Source: Pseudomonas batumici (GTDB lineage: Bacteria; Pseudomonadota; Gammaproteobacteria; Pseudomonadales; Pseudomonadaceae). Taken from it: a DNA stretch of 64,000 nucleotides. Under the pieces are notes generated by a model, which did no database searches, was not told where the DNA came from, and was given only the letters and a program-made list of their open reading frames with translations. Below, one piece after another: positions 17,827 to 26,948 of this stretch (position 1 is its first letter; the number at the start of each line of letters is the position of its first letter). Both the position numbers and the translations under genes were made by a program. The stretch is from the NCBI RefSeq assembly GCF_000820515.1, contig NZ_JXDG01000012.1:62001-126000 (forward strand). Direction: 5' to 3'.

Positions 17827-19269
17827 ATGAGCACAGCAATCAGTCCGACTGCTTATAACTATAAGGTAGTCCGCCAGTTCGCCATCATGACGGTGGTCTG
17901 GGGGATCCTTGGCATGGGGCTCGGTGTTTTCATCGCCTCGCAACTGGTCTGGCCGGAATTGAACTTCGGTCTGCCCTGGACGAGTTTTGGACGCCTGCGC
18001 CCGCTGCACACCAACCTGGTGATTTTCGCCTTCGGGGGCTGTGCGTTGTTTGCCACTTCCTACTACGTCGTGCAGCGAACCTGCCAGGTACGACTGATTT
18101 CCGACAGCCTCGCGGCCTTCCACTTCTGGGGTTGGCAGGCGGTGATCATCGGCGCCATCATCACCCTGCCCCTGGGATACACCACCACCAAGGAATACGC
18201 CGAACTGGAATGGCCCCTGGCTATCCTGCTCGGGGTTGTCTGGGTGGTCTACGCCCTGGTGTTCTTCGGCACCATCGTCAAGCGCAAGACCAAGCACATC
18301 TATGTCGGCAACTGGTTCTACGGTGCCTTCATCGTCGTGACCGCGATGCTGCACATCGTCAACCACATTGCCCTGCCGGTGAGTTTCTTCAAGTCCTACT
18401 CGGCCTATGCCGGGGCGACCGACGCCATGATCCAGTGGTGGTACGGCCACAACGCCGTGGGCTTCTTCCTGACCACGGGCTTTCTCGGGATGATGTACTA
18501 CTTCGTGCCGAAACAGGCCGAACGGCCGATCTACTCCTATCGCCTGTCCATCGTGCACTTCTGGGCACTGATCACCCTGTACATCTGGGCCGGTCCCCAC
18601 CACCTGCACTACACCGCCCTGCCGGACTGGGCCCAGTCGCTGGGCATGGCGATGTCGATCATCCTGCTGGCCCCGAGCTGGGGCGGCATGATCAACGGCA
18701 TGATGACCCTCTCGGGCGCCTGGCATAAGCTGCGCACCGACCCGATCCTGCGGTTCCTGGTGGTGTCCCTGGCGTTCTACGGGATGTCGACCTTCGAAGG
18801 CCCGATGATGGCGATCAAGACCGTCAACTCGCTGTCCCACTACACCGACTGGACCATCGGCCACGTTCACGCCGGGGCGCTGGGCTGGGTGGCGATGATC
18901 TCCATCGGCGCGATCTACCACATGATCCCGAAAATCTTCGGCCGTCCGCAGATGCACAGCATCGGCCTGATCAACGCGCACTTCTGGCTCGCCACCATCG
19001 GCACCGTGCTCTACATCGCCTCGATGTGGGTCAACGGCATCACCCAGGGCCTGATGTGGCGGGCGATCAACGACGACGGCACGCTGACCTACTCGTTCGT
19101 CGAAGCGCTGCAGGCCAGCCACCCCGGCTACATCGTTCGCGCCCTGGGCGGTGCGTTCTTCGCCAGCGGCATGCTGTTGATGGCCTACAACGTGTTCCGT
19201 ACCGTTCGCGCCTCGAACCCGGCTGATGCAGACGCCGCCGCTCAGATCGCTGTCGTTGGAGCTCACTGA
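17827..19269 (+). CDS. ccoN: cbb3 cytochrome oxidase catalytic subunit I, second copy (cco1-type)
   Basis: The product has 480 residues, a paralogue of the protein at 14315 with the same heme and CuB ligands ([37 protein letters not shown]). The N-terminal 150 residues and the C-terminus differ more than the central part. Its stop overlaps the ccoO start (TGATG). Being next to ccoG, it corresponds to P. aeruginosa ccoN1, the isoform made constitutively. Having both isoforms lets the cell keep high-affinity respiration at all oxygen levels and add more when oxygen falls. Confidence 0.96.
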   Translation: MSTAISPTAYNYKVVRQFAIMTVVWGILGMGLGVFIASQLVWPELNFGLPWTSFGRLRPLHTNLVIFAFGGCALFATSYYVVQRTCQVRLISDSLAAFHFWGWQAVIIGAIITLPLGYTTTKEYAELEWPLAILLGVVWVVYALVFFGTIVKRKTKHIYVGNWFYGAFIVVTAMLHIVNHIALPVSFFKSYSAYAGATDAMIQWWYGHNAVGFFLTTGFLGMMYYFVPKQAERPIYSYRLSIVHFWALITLYIWAGPHHLHYTALPDWAQSLGMAMSIILLAPSWGGMINGMMTLSGAWHKLRTDPILRFLVVSLAFYGMSTFEGPMMAIKTVNSLSHYTDWTIGHVHAGALGWVAMISIGAIYHMIPKIFGRPQMHSIGLINAHFWLATIGTVLYIASMWVNGITQGLMWRAINDDGTLTYSFVEALQASHPGYIVRALGGAFFASGMLLMAYNVFRTVRASNPADADAAAQIAVVGAH

Positions 19270-19877
19270 TGAAGCACGAAGCCGTAGAGAAGAATATCGG
19301 CCTGCTGGCCTTCTTCATGGTCATCGCCGTGAGCATCGGCGGCCTGACGCAGATCGTCCCGTTGTTTTTCCAGGACGTCACCAACAAGCCGGTCGAAGGC
19401 ATGAAGCCGCGCCCGGCGCTGGAACTGGAAGGCCGCGACATCTTCATCGCCAACGGTTGTGTCGGCTGCCACTCGCAGATGATCCGGCCGTTCCGCGCCG
19501 AGACCGAACGCTACGGCCACTACTCGGTGGCCGGTGAAAGCGTCTGGGACCACCCGTTCCTCTGGGGTTCCAAGCGCACCGGGCCGGACCTGGCCCGGGT
19601 CGGCGGTCGTTACTCCGATGACTGGCACCGCGCGCACCTGTACAACCCGCGCAACGTGGTGCCCGAGTCGAAAATGCCGGCTTACCCGTTCCTGGTGGAA
19701 AACAAGCTCGACGGCAAGGACACGGCGAAGAAAATGGAAGTCCTGCGCAGCCTGGGCGTGCCTTACACCGACGAAGACATCGCCGGGGCCAGGGACGCCG
19801 TGAAGGGCAAGACCGAAATGGACGCGCTGGTGGCCTACTTGCAAGGCCTGGGCACCATCATCAAAAGCAAACGGTGA
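19269..19877 (+). CDS. ccoO: cbb3 oxidase monoheme cytochrome c subunit II, second copy
   Basis: The product has 202 residues, colinear with the copy at 15750. There is one N-terminal membrane helix, the heme site NGCVGCHSQ, and a likely axial Met in ESKMPAYPF. It starts within the ccoN stop codon, so the two are probably translationally coupled. Differences from the first copy cluster at the two ends (PRPALELEG, and a C-terminal helix after [12 protein letters not shown]). The central part shares nearly all third-codon positions with the first copy. Confidence 0.96.
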   Translation: MKHEAVEKNIGLLAFFMVIAVSIGGLTQIVPLFFQDVTNKPVEGMKPRPALELEGRDIFIANGCVGCHSQMIRPFRAETERYGHYSVAGESVWDHPFLWGSKRTGPDLARVGGRYSDDWHRAHLYNPRNVVPESKMPAYPFLVENKLDGKDTAKKMEVLRSLGVPYTDEDIAGARDAVKGKTEMDALVAYLQGLGTIIKSKR

Positions 19878-19882
19878 TCTGG

Positions 19883-20068
19883 ATGGATATCGGGATGATT
19901 CGTGGCCTGGGCACCCTCGTGGTGATGGTGGCCTTTATCGGCCTGGCGCTGTGGGTGTTCAGCCCACGGCGCAAGTCGGAGTTCGACGACGCGACCTTGC
20001 TGCCTTTCGCGGATGATCCCGAAGCCATCAAGCAGGTCGAAAAAGCGTCTAGGAGTAACAAAGAATGA
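19883..20068 (+). CDS. ccoQ: cbb3 oxidase small subunit CcoQ, second copy
   Basis: The product has 61 residues with one membrane helix ([19 protein letters not shown]) and a charged tail. ATG 19883 was chosen, with GGTGATC in the ccoO tail as ribosome binding site; a GTG at 19874 would add three residues. The stop overlaps the ccoP ATG. The tail is divergent from the first copy. The assignment rests on position and the [10 protein letters not shown] core. Confidence 0.88.
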   Translation: MDIGMIRGLGTLVVMVAFIGLALWVFSPRRKSEFDDATLLPFADDPEAIKQVEKASRSNKE

Positions 20069-21039
20069 CTACGTTCTGGAGTCTGTACGTCACCGTCCTC
20101 AGCCTGGGTACCATCTTCGCCCTGACCTGGCTGCTGCTCTCCACCCGCCGGGGTCAGCGCGCCGATCAGACCGAGGAGACGGTCGGCCACTCCTTCGACG
20201 GTATCGAGGAGTACGACAACCCGCTGCCCAAATGGTGGTTCATGCTGTTCGTCGGCACCATCGTCTTCGCCCTCGGCTACCTGGTCCTGTATCCGGGCCT
20301 GGGCAACTGGAAAGGCCTGCTGCCGGGCTACGCCTACCTGGACAACGACAAGCAGACCGCCTTCGCCAACGGCCAGACCGGCTGGACCGGCGTGCACGAA
20401 TGGGAAAAGGAAATGGCCCGGTCGGATGCCAAGTTCGGACCGATCTTCGCCAAGTACGCCGCCATGCCCATCGCGGACGTGGCCAAGGACCCGCAAGCAC
20501 TGAAGATGGGCGGTCGCCTGTTCGCCTCCAACTGCTCGGTGTGCCACGGTTCCGATGCCAAGGGCGCCTACGGCTTCCCCAACCTGACCGGCGTGGGCTG
20601 GCGCTGGGGCGGTGAGCCGGAAACCATCAAGACCACCATCATGGGCGGTCGCCACGCGATGATGCCGGCCTGGGTCGACGTCATTGGCGAACAGGGCGTG
20701 GCCGATGTCGCCTCGTTCGTGCTGACCAACTTCCACCATCGCCAGCTGCCGGAAGGCGCCAAGGCCGACCCGGTGGCGGGCCAGAAGATCTTCGCCGGCA
20801 ACTGCGTGGCCTGCCACGGCCCTGAAGGCAAGGGCACCCCGGCCATGGGCGCGCCGAACCTGACGAACCCGGGCGCGTTCATCTACGGTTCGAGCTTTGC
20901 GCAACTGCAGCAGACCATCCGCCATGGTCGCCAGGGCCAGATGCCGGCCCAGGCGCAGTTGCAGGGCAACGACAAGGTCCACTTGCTGGCCGCCTACGTC
21001 TACAGCCTGTCCCACGGCGACAACAAGCCCGCCGAGTAA
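20065..21039 (+). CDS. ccoP: cbb3 oxidase diheme cytochrome c subunit III, second copy
   Basis: The product has 324 residues. Two membrane segments are followed by two c-type heme domains (NCSVCHGSD and NCVACHGPE). TAGGAG lies before the ATG. Relative to the first copy it carries an extra 12-residue segment near residue 92 (within [17 protein letters not shown]). The gene ends the operon and a strong terminator follows at 21060. Confidence 0.96.
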   Translation: MTTFWSLYVTVLSLGTIFALTWLLLSTRRGQRADQTEETVGHSFDGIEEYDNPLPKWWFMLFVGTIVFALGYLVLYPGLGNWKGLLPGYAYLDNDKQTAFANGQTGWTGVHEWEKEMARSDAKFGPIFAKYAAMPIADVAKDPQALKMGGRLFASNCSVCHGSDAKGAYGFPNLTGVGWRWGGEPETIKTTIMGGRHAMMPAWVDVIGEQGVADVASFVLTNFHHRQLPEGAKADPVAGQKIFAGNCVACHGPEGKGTPAMGAPNLTNPGAFIYGSSFAQLQQTIRHGRQGQMPAQAQLQGNDKVHLLAAYVYSLSHGDNKPAE

Positions 21040-21059
21040 GTGCGCTCGAGCCACAACCG

Positions 21060-21094
21060 ACGGCCCCGCCAGCCCCCCTGGCGGGGCCGTTTTC
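21060..21094 (+). terminator. Rho-independent terminator of the second cbb3 operon
   Basis: A 13-base perfect stem (ACGGCCCCGCCAG with CTGGCGGGGCCGT) has a 5-base C-rich loop and is followed by TTTTCATT. It begins 21 bases after the ccoP stop. Confidence 0.88.
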
Positions 21095-21375
21095 ATTAGG
21101 TGCGAGCCCTCTTCATCGGCTGAAAAACACCCCGCCACCCCGGCTATCGCACGCCACCATGACCAGGCCCGAACACGATCCATCAGCTATAGTCAATTGA
21201 CCTGCATCATGCTTTGTTACATCTGCTACACCATCCGGACGCGTCACCCAACGCGACCAAAGGTCGCACCCTTGGACCACAGGGACCGGCGTATCATTGC
21301 GCCACTGCACTACGCTTTCTGATCGCGGTCGGCATGTACTGACCGAGGCATTTCCCCCAGCCGTGGGACGCAATA
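21095..21375. other. Leader region of the ccoGHIS operon
   Basis: There is no ORF with coding character in this 281-base gap. It holds an imperfect FNR-type half-palindrome at 21197-21210 (TTGAC-CTGC-ATCAT, mismatched at the last base), the same deviation seen at 17729. No good -10 lies at the spacing expected for ANR activation, so that role is doubtful. The ATG of ccoG has only a weak upstream GGGACG. Confidence 0.4.
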
Positions 21376-22791
21376 ATGAGCAACCAGATTCCGCTGCACG
21401 ACGTCACTCCACCTGCCAAACCTGCCAACGACACCGTCGACCTTTACGCTTCTCGCGAGAAAATCTACACCCGTGCCTTCACCGGCCTGTTCCGCAACCT
21501 GCGGATGACCGGCGGCGCCGTCCTGTTCCTGCTGTACTTCGGTACCGTGTGGCTGAACTGGGGCGGTCACCAGGCCGTCTGGTGGAACCTGCCCGAACGC
21601 AAGTTCTTCATCTTCGGCGCCACCTTCTGGCCCCAGGATTTCATCCTGCTCTCGGGCCTGTTGATCATCGCCGCCTTCGGCCTGTTCTTCATCACCGTCT
21701 ATGCCGGGCGGGTCTGGTGCGGCTATACCTGCCCGCAAAGCGTCTGGACCTGGATCTTCATGTGGTGCGAAAAGGTCACCGAAGGCGACCGCAACCAGCG
21801 CATCAAGCTCGACAAGGCGCCCATGAGCGCCAACAAGTTCCTGCGCAAGTTCAGCAAGCACAGCCTGTGGCTGCTGATCGGCTTTGTCACCGGGATGACC
21901 TTTGTCGGCTACTTCTCGCCGATTCGCGACCTGACCATCAGTTTCTTCATCGGCGAAGCCGATGGCTGGTCCTACTTCTGGGTCGGCTTCTTCACCCTCG
22001 CCACCTACGGCAACGCCGGCTGGCTGCGCGAACAGGTGTGCATCTACATGTGTCCCTATGCGCGCTTCCAGAGCGTGATGTTCGACAAGGACACCCTGAT
22101 CGTCTCCTACGACCCGCGTCGTGGCGAAGGCCGTGGCCCGCGCAAGAAAGGCATCGACTACAAGGCCCAGGGCCTGGGCGACTGCATCGACTGCACGATG
22201 TGCGTGCAGGTCTGCCCCACCGGCATCGACATCCGCGACGGCCTGCAGATCGAGTGCATCGGTTGCGCCGCCTGCATCGACGCCTGCGACAGCATCATGG
22301 ACAAGATGCAGTACCCGCGCGGACTGATCAGCTACACCACCGAACACAACCTTTCCGGGCAGAAGACCCACACGCTGCGGCCGCGCCTGATCGGTTATGC
22401 GCTGGTCCTGCTGACCATGATCGGCCTGCTGGTGACAGCGTTCCTCATGCGTTCGCTGGTGGGCTTCGATGTCAGCAAGGACCGCGTGCTGTATCGCGAG
22501 AATGCCGAAGGGCGGATCGAAAACGTCTACAGCCTGAAGATCATGAACAAGGATCAGCGCGACCACACCTATGTACTGGACGCCAGCGGCCTGCCCGACC
22601 TGAAACTCCAGGGCAAGCGCGAAATCCACGTGCCCGCCGGCGAGATCTTCAACATGCCGATGGAGCTGTCCAGCGCCCCCGATCAACTGCCGTCGAGCAC
22701 CAACGAGGTGAAATTCACCTTGCGCGACGCCGATGACGCCAGCGTCCACATTGAAGCCAAGAGCCGATTCATCGGCCCGCAAATCCGTTAA
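21376..22791 (+). CDS. ccoG: Cytochrome oxidase accessory protein CcoG (RdxA/FixG family)
   Basis: The product has 471 residues. It is an inner-membrane iron-sulfur protein with about five helices, the membrane motif VWCGYTCPQSVW, and a ferredoxin-like region with two Cys clusters (CIDCTMCVQVCP and CIGCAACIDAC). A C-terminal Ig-like periplasmic domain follows the last helix (about residues 360-471). CcoG family proteins reduce Cu(II) to Cu(I) for the CcoI pump and so help metallate cbb3 oxidase. It is the first gene of ccoGHIS, immediately downstream of both oxidase operons. Confidence 0.94.
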   Translation: MSNQIPLHDVTPPAKPANDTVDLYASREKIYTRAFTGLFRNLRMTGGAVLFLLYFGTVWLNWGGHQAVWWNLPERKFFIFGATFWPQDFILLSGLLIIAAFGLFFITVYAGRVWCGYTCPQSVWTWIFMWCEKVTEGDRNQRIKLDKAPMSANKFLRKFSKHSLWLLIGFVTGMTFVGYFSPIRDLTISFFIGEADGWSYFWVGFFTLATYGNAGWLREQVCIYMCPYARFQSVMFDKDTLIVSYDPRRGEGRGPRKKGIDYKAQGLGDCIDCTMCVQVCPTGIDIRDGLQIECIGCAACIDACDSIMDKMQYPRGLISYTTEHNLSGQKTHTLRPRLIGYALVLLTMIGLLVTAFLMRSLVGFDVSKDRVLYRENAEGRIENVYSLKIMNKDQRDHTYVLDASGLPDLKLQGKREIHVPAGEIFNMPMELSSAPDQLPSSTNEVKFTLRDADDASVHIEAKSRFIGPQIR

Positions 22792-22802
22792 GGGAAGACC
22801 CG

Positions 22803-23342
22803 ATGCCCGCAGCCACTGCCGCAAGCCCCTGGTACAAGCACCTCTGGCCCTGGATCCTGATCGGGATCATGGCCTGCTCGGTGACCCTGACCCTGTCGAT
22901 GGTCACCATCGCGGTCAACAACCCGGACAACCTGGTCAACGACAACTACTACGAGGCCGGCAAGGGCATCAACCGCTCCCTGGACCGCGAGCTGCTGGCC
23001 CAGGGCCTGAAGCTGCATGCCAAGGTGCACCTGGACGAGGTCACCGGCGAAGTCGACCTGCGCCTGACGGGCGACAGCCGTCCGTCCAGCCTGGAGCTGA
23101 ACCTGATCTCGCCAACCCAGCCGGACAAGGACCGCAAGGTCACCCTGAGCCGCAGTGACAGCGAACCGGGACGCTATATCGGGCAACTGGCGGACAAGCT
23201 CGAGGGCCGGCGTTTCGTCGAGTTGCTGGGGGTCGAGGGCGACAAGACCTGGCGCCTGTTCGAAGAAGAGCAGATCAGCCACGACAAGGACCTGAAGCTG
23301 GGCGACGAACCGCTGCAAGGCGCTGAAAGCCAGGGCAAGTAA
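22803..23342 (+). CDS. ccoH: cbb3 assembly protein CcoH (FixH family)
   Basis: The product has 179 residues. One N-terminal membrane helix (PWILIGIMACSVTLTLSMVT) is followed by NNPDNLVNDNYYEAGKGIN, a hallmark of FixH, and a periplasmic beta domain. CcoH interacts with CcoN during assembly and is needed for stable oxidase. It lies 11 bases after ccoG. A REP palindrome separates it from ccoI, unusual inside this otherwise tight operon. Confidence 0.9.
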   Translation: MPAATAASPWYKHLWPWILIGIMACSVTLTLSMVTIAVNNPDNLVNDNYYEAGKGINRSLDRELLAQGLKLHAKVHLDEVTGEVDLRLTGDSRPSSLELNLISPTQPDKDRKVTLSRSDSEPGRYIGQLADKLEGRRFVELLGVEGDKTWRLFEEEQISHDKDLKLGDEPLQGAESQGK

Positions 23343-23365
23343 ACATGTAACCTGCTTGCCTCTCT

Positions 23366-23477
23366 CCCCTGTAGGAGCGAGCTTGCTCGCGAAAAAAGTC
23401 GCCCCGCCGCGGTCATTCAAATGCCCCGCGTTATCGTTGACGCTCTTTTCGCGAGCAAGCTCGCTCCTACAGGGGGG
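23366..23477. repeat. Inverted pair of Pseudomonas REP sequences (REPIN)
   Basis: The core GTAGGAGCGAGCTTGCTCGC (23371-23390) reappears as its reverse complement at 23451-23471. The matching extends further: CCCCT before the left core pairs with AGGGG after the right one, and GAAAA with TTTTC on the inner sides. The two arms are about 55 bases apart. This is the classic REP doublet of P. fluorescens-group genomes, mobilised by RAYT transposases. It lies between ccoH and ccoI and could form a long hairpin in the operon mRNA. Confidence 0.92.
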
Positions 23478-23510
23478 AGCGGTGCAAAGTCACATTCTCC
23501 GATGGCGCCT

Positions 23511-25961
23511 ATGACGACCCCGACACCCTGCTACCACTGCGCCCTGCCCGTCCCTACCGGCAGTCGCTTCACCGCTGTCGTCCTGGGCGAACCCCGCGAG
23601 TTCTGCTGCCCGGGCTGCCAGGCGGTGGCGCAGGCCATTGTCGCCGGCGGCCTGGAGCACTATTACAGCCATCGCAGCGAAACCTCGGCCAACCCCGAGG
23701 CCCTGCCGGTGCAACTGGCGGATGAGTTGGCGCTGTACGACCGCGCCGAGGTGCAGAAGCCCTTTGTCCGCCACGATGGCGAACTCGCCGAAGCCACCTT
23801 GCTGATGGAGGGTATCAGTTGCGCCGCCTGCGGCTGGCTGATCGAGAAGCACCTGCTCGGCCTGCCCGCCGTGGCCGAGGCGCGACTGAACCTGTCCAAT
23901 CACCGCCTGCAGGTGCGCTGGGCGGACAGCCAACTGCCGTTGAGCCGGATCCTCGGCGAACTGCGCCAGATCGGCTACGCCGCGCACCCCTACCAGGCCG
24001 ACCAGGCCTGCGAACAGCTTGCCAGCGAGAACCGCAAGTCCCTGCGCCAACTGGGCCTGGCCGGCCTGCTGTGGTTCCAGGCGATGATGGCGACCATGGC
24101 CACCTGGCCGGAATTCAATATCGACCTGAGCCCGGAACTGCACACCATCCTGCGCTGGGTGGCGTTGTTCCTGACCACGCCCATCGTCTTCTACAGCTGT
24201 GCGCCGTTCTTTCGCGGCGCCTTTCGTGATCTGCGCACCCGCCACCTGACCATGGACGTCTCGGTCTCGCTGGCCATCGGCAGCGCCTACTGCGCCGGCA
24301 TCTGGACCGCCATCACCGGAGTCGGCGAACTCTACTTCGACGCCGTGGGCATGTTCGCCTTGTTCCTGCTGGCCGGCCGCTACCTGGAGCGCCGCGCCCG
24401 CGAGCGCACTGCCGCCGCCACCGCGCAACTGGTCAACCTGTTGCCGGCGTCCTGCCTGCGCCTGGGGGCCGACGGCCAGAGCGAACGCATCCTGCTCAGT
24501 GAGCTGCGCCTGGGTGAGCGGGTGCTGGTGCATCCCGGTGCCGTGCTGCCGGCCGATGGACGGATTGTCGAAGGCCGCTCGAGCATCGACGAGTCCCTGC
24601 TGACCGGCGAGTACCTGCCGCAACCGCGCACAACGGGGGATGCCGTCACCGCCGGCACCTTGAATGTCGACAGCGCCCTGACCGTCGAGGTCCTGGCCCT
24701 CGGCCAGGACACCCGCCTGTCCGCCATCGTCCGCCTGCTCGATCGCGCCCAGAGCGAAAAGCCGCGCCTGGCACAGATCGCCGACCGCGCCGCGCAGTGG
24801 TTCCTGCTGTTCTCGCTGATCGCCGCGGCGGTCATCGGCCTGGTCTGGTGGCAGCTGGAGCCGTCCCGGGCGTTCTGGATCGTGCTGGCGATGCTGGTCG
24901 CCACCTGCCCTTGCGCCCTGTCGCTGGCCACGCCCACCGCCCTGACCGCCGCCACCGGCACCCTGCACAAGCTCGGCCTGCTGCTGACCCGCGGCCATGT
25001 GCTCGAAGGCCTGAACCAGATCGATACGGTGATCTTCGACAAGACCGGTACCCTGACCGAAGGCCGCCTGACCCTGCGCGCCATCCGCCCGCTGCGCGAG
25101 CTGGACAGCGAGCGCTGCCTGGGCCTCGCCGCCGCCCTCGAAAACCGCTCCGAACACCCGATCGCGCGGGCCTTTGGCCGCGCCCCGCAAGCCGCCGAGG
25201 AGGTCCACGGCAGCCCCGGCCTGGGCCTTGAAGGCCGGGTGGGCGAGCAATGCCTGCGCATCGGCCAGGCGGCGTATGTCTGCGCGCTCGCGGCCTGCCC
25301 GCTGCCACCGACGCCAGACGAAGCCGGACAATGGCTGCTGCTGGGCGACAGCCACGGGCCGCTGGCCTGGTTCGTCCTCGACGACCGCCTGCGTGACGAC
25401 GCCCCCGCGCTGCTGGCGGCCTGCCGGGCGCGGGGCTGGCGCACGCTGCTGCTGTCCGGCGACAGCTCGCCGATGGTCGCCAGTGTCGCCGCCGAACTGG
25501 GCATCGACGAAGCTCGCGGCGGCCTGCGTCCGGACGACAAATTGCAGATGCTGTGGGACTTGCATCGACAGGGCCGCAAGGTGTTGATGCTCGGTGACGG
25601 CGTCAATGACGTCCCGGTCCTGGCCGCCGCCGATATCAGCGTGGCCATGGGCTCGGCCACCGACCTGGCCAAGACCAGCGCCGACGCCGTGCTGCTGTCC
25701 AACCGCCTGGGCGCCCTGGTGCAAGCCATCGGCCTGGCCCGGCGGACCCGGCGGATCATCGTCGAGAACCTGATCTGGGCCAGCCTGTACAATGGCCTGA
25801 TGTTGCCGTTCGCCGCCCTCGGCTGGATCACCCCGGTGTGGGCCGCGGTCGGCATGTCCATCAGCTCGCTGACGGTGGTACTCAATGCCCTGCGCCTGAC
25901 TCGCCTGCCCGGCGCGCCGGTGCTCACTGCCACGCCAGATACCCGCCCGTTGCCGGCCTGA
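23511..25961 (+). CDS. ccoI: Copper-exporting P1B-type ATPase CcoI
   Basis: The product has 816 residues with ATG 23511. Earlier in-frame starts at 23502 and 23421 exist, and the latter lies inside the REP element. An N-terminal Cys-rich segment (CYHC, residues 7-10, and FCCPGC near 32-36) precedes a heavy-metal-binding domain (SCAAC, Cys104 and Cys107). The membrane copper site is CPC (466-468), the phosphorylated Asp is D510 in DKTGT, and the hinge is GDGVNDVP. CcoI pumps Cu(I) to the periplasm for the CuB site of cbb3 oxidase. No clear ribosome binding site is seen, so translation may depend on coupling or on sequence near the repeat. Confidence 0.93.
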   Translation: MTTPTPCYHCALPVPTGSRFTAVVLGEPREFCCPGCQAVAQAIVAGGLEHYYSHRSETSANPEALPVQLADELALYDRAEVQKPFVRHDGELAEATLLMEGISCAACGWLIEKHLLGLPAVAEARLNLSNHRLQVRWADSQLPLSRILGELRQIGYAAHPYQADQACEQLASENRKSLRQLGLAGLLWFQAMMATMATWPEFNIDLSPELHTILRWVALFLTTPIVFYSCAPFFRGAFRDLRTRHLTMDVSVSLAIGSAYCAGIWTAITGVGELYFDAVGMFALFLLAGRYLERRARERTAAATAQLVNLLPASCLRLGADGQSERILLSELRLGERVLVHPGAVLPADGRIVEGRSSIDESLLTGEYLPQPRTTGDAVTAGTLNVDSALTVEVLALGQDTRLSAIVRLLDRAQSEKPRLAQIADRAAQWFLLFSLIAAAVIGLVWWQLEPSRAFWIVLAMLVATCPCALSLATPTALTAATGTLHKLGLLLTRGHVLEGLNQIDTVIFDKTGTLTEGRLTLRAIRPLRELDSERCLGLAAALENRSEHPIARAFGRAPQAAEEVHGSPGLGLEGRVGEQCLRIGQAAYVCALAACPLPPTPDEAGQWLLLGDSHGPLAWFVLDDRLRDDAPALLAACRARGWRTLLLSGDSSPMVASVAAELGIDEARGGLRPDDKLQMLWDLHRQGRKVLMLGDGVNDVPVLAAADISVAMGSATDLAKTSADAVLLSNRLGALVQAIGLARRTRRIIVENLIWASLYNGLMLPFAALGWITPVWAAVGMSISSLTVVLNALRLTRLPGAPVLTATPDTRPLPA

Positions 25962-25983
25962 GCCGCGCGGGCATGGAGTTCCC

Positions 25984-26190
25984 ATGCCAGCTCTCTACGT
26001 GATGATCCCCGCCGCCCTGCTGATCGTGGCCATCGCCGTCTATATCTTCTTCTGGGCCGTGGACAGCGGCCAGTACGACGACCTGGAAGGCCCGGCCCAC
26101 AGCATCCTGTTCGACGACCAGGACCCGAAGCACACCGCCGCCGTCGAAGACACCACGGACAAGCACGACAAGGCCCCACCCCATGCTTGA
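25984..26190 (+). CDS. ccoS: cbb3 maturation protein CcoS
   Basis: The product has 68 residues: one membrane helix (MIPAALLIVAIAVYIFFWAV), the conserved DSGQYDDLEGPA segment, and a hydrophilic His-rich tail. CcoS is required for insertion of heme b and CuB into CcoN. ATG 25984 follows GGAGTT, 22 bases after ccoI. The end overlaps the next gene by 8 bases. Confidence 0.92.
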   Translation: MPALYVMIPAALLIVAIAVYIFFWAVDSGQYDDLEGPAHSILFDDQDPKHTAAVEDTTDKHDKAPPHA

Positions 26191-26866
26191 ACTGGCGCCC
26201 CTGCTGGTCTCGGCGGTGATTCTCGGCCTGCTCGGCGGCGGTCATTGCCTGGGCATGTGCGGCGGCCTGATGGGCGCCCTGACCCTGGCGATTCCCCCGG
26301 AGCAACGCAGCCGGCGCTTTCGCCTGCTGCTGGCCTACAACCTGGGGCGGATCCTCAGCTATGCCGCCGCCGGCCTGCTGATCGGCCTGGCCGGCTGGGC
26401 CGTGGCCAGCAGCCCGGCGGCGCTGTTGCTGCGGGTGATCGCCGGACTGCTGCTGATCGCCATGGGCCTGTACCTGGCCGGCTGGTGGAGCGGCCTGACC
26501 CGTATCGAAAGCCTCGGACGCGGCCTGTGGCGGCATATCCAGCCGCTGGCCAACCGCCTGCTGCCGGTGTCGAACCTGCCCCGCGCCCTGCTGCTGGGCG
26601 CGCTGTGGGGCTGGCTGCCGTGCGGGCTGGTCTACAGCACCCTGCTCTGGGCGGCGAGCCAGGGCAATGCGCTCGACAGTGCGCTGTTGATGCTGGCCTT
26701 CGGCCTGGGCACCTGGCCGGTGCTGCTGGCCACTGGCCTGGCGGCGGAACGGGTCACGGCCTTGCTGCGCAAACGCAGCGTGCGCATGAGCGGCGGCCTG
26801 CTGGTGCTGCTGTTCGGCCTGTGGACCTTGCCGGGGCCGCACCAGCACTGGCTGATGGGGCACTGA
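26183..26866 (+). CDS. TauE/SafE-like (DsbD/UreH-type) inner-membrane protein
   Basis: The product has 227 residues and about six membrane helices, with a GGGHCLGMCGGLMGAL motif near the N-terminus and the repeat-like GALWGWLPCGLVYSTLLWA segment. The two Cys-containing GMCGG and LPCGL motifs are typical of DsbD-beta/UreH-like transporters. It overlaps ccoS, so the two are coupled, and it occupies the place of PA1547 in P. aeruginosa. Transition-metal or thiol transport for oxidase assembly is plausible by context but unproven. Confidence 0.85.
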   Translation: MLELAPLLVSAVILGLLGGGHCLGMCGGLMGALTLAIPPEQRSRRFRLLLAYNLGRILSYAAAGLLIGLAGWAVASSPAALLLRVIAGLLLIAMGLYLAGWWSGLTRIESLGRGLWRHIQPLANRLLPVSNLPRALLLGALWGWLPCGLVYSTLLWAASQGNALDSALLMLAFGLGTWPVLLATGLAAERVTALLRKRSVRMSGGLLVLLFGLWTLPGPHQHWLMGH

Positions 26867-26872
26867 CAGCCG

Positions 26873-26886
26873 TTGATACAGGTCAA
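26873..26886 (+). promoter_or_regulatory. ANR box and promoter of hemN
   Basis: TTGAT-ACAG-GTCAA matches the FNR/ANR consensus closely. A -10 element TAGACT lies at 26909-26914; with a start near 26921 the box is centred exactly at -41.5, the class II activator position. The site begins 6 bases after the preceding stop codon. Anaerobic activation of hemN by ANR is known in P. aeruginosa. Confidence 0.85.
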
Positions 26887-26948
26887 GATGGTCCCTCCCC
26901 GCAGCCCCTAGACTCCGGATATTGCAGCCAATCCGGGGGAATGCCCGC

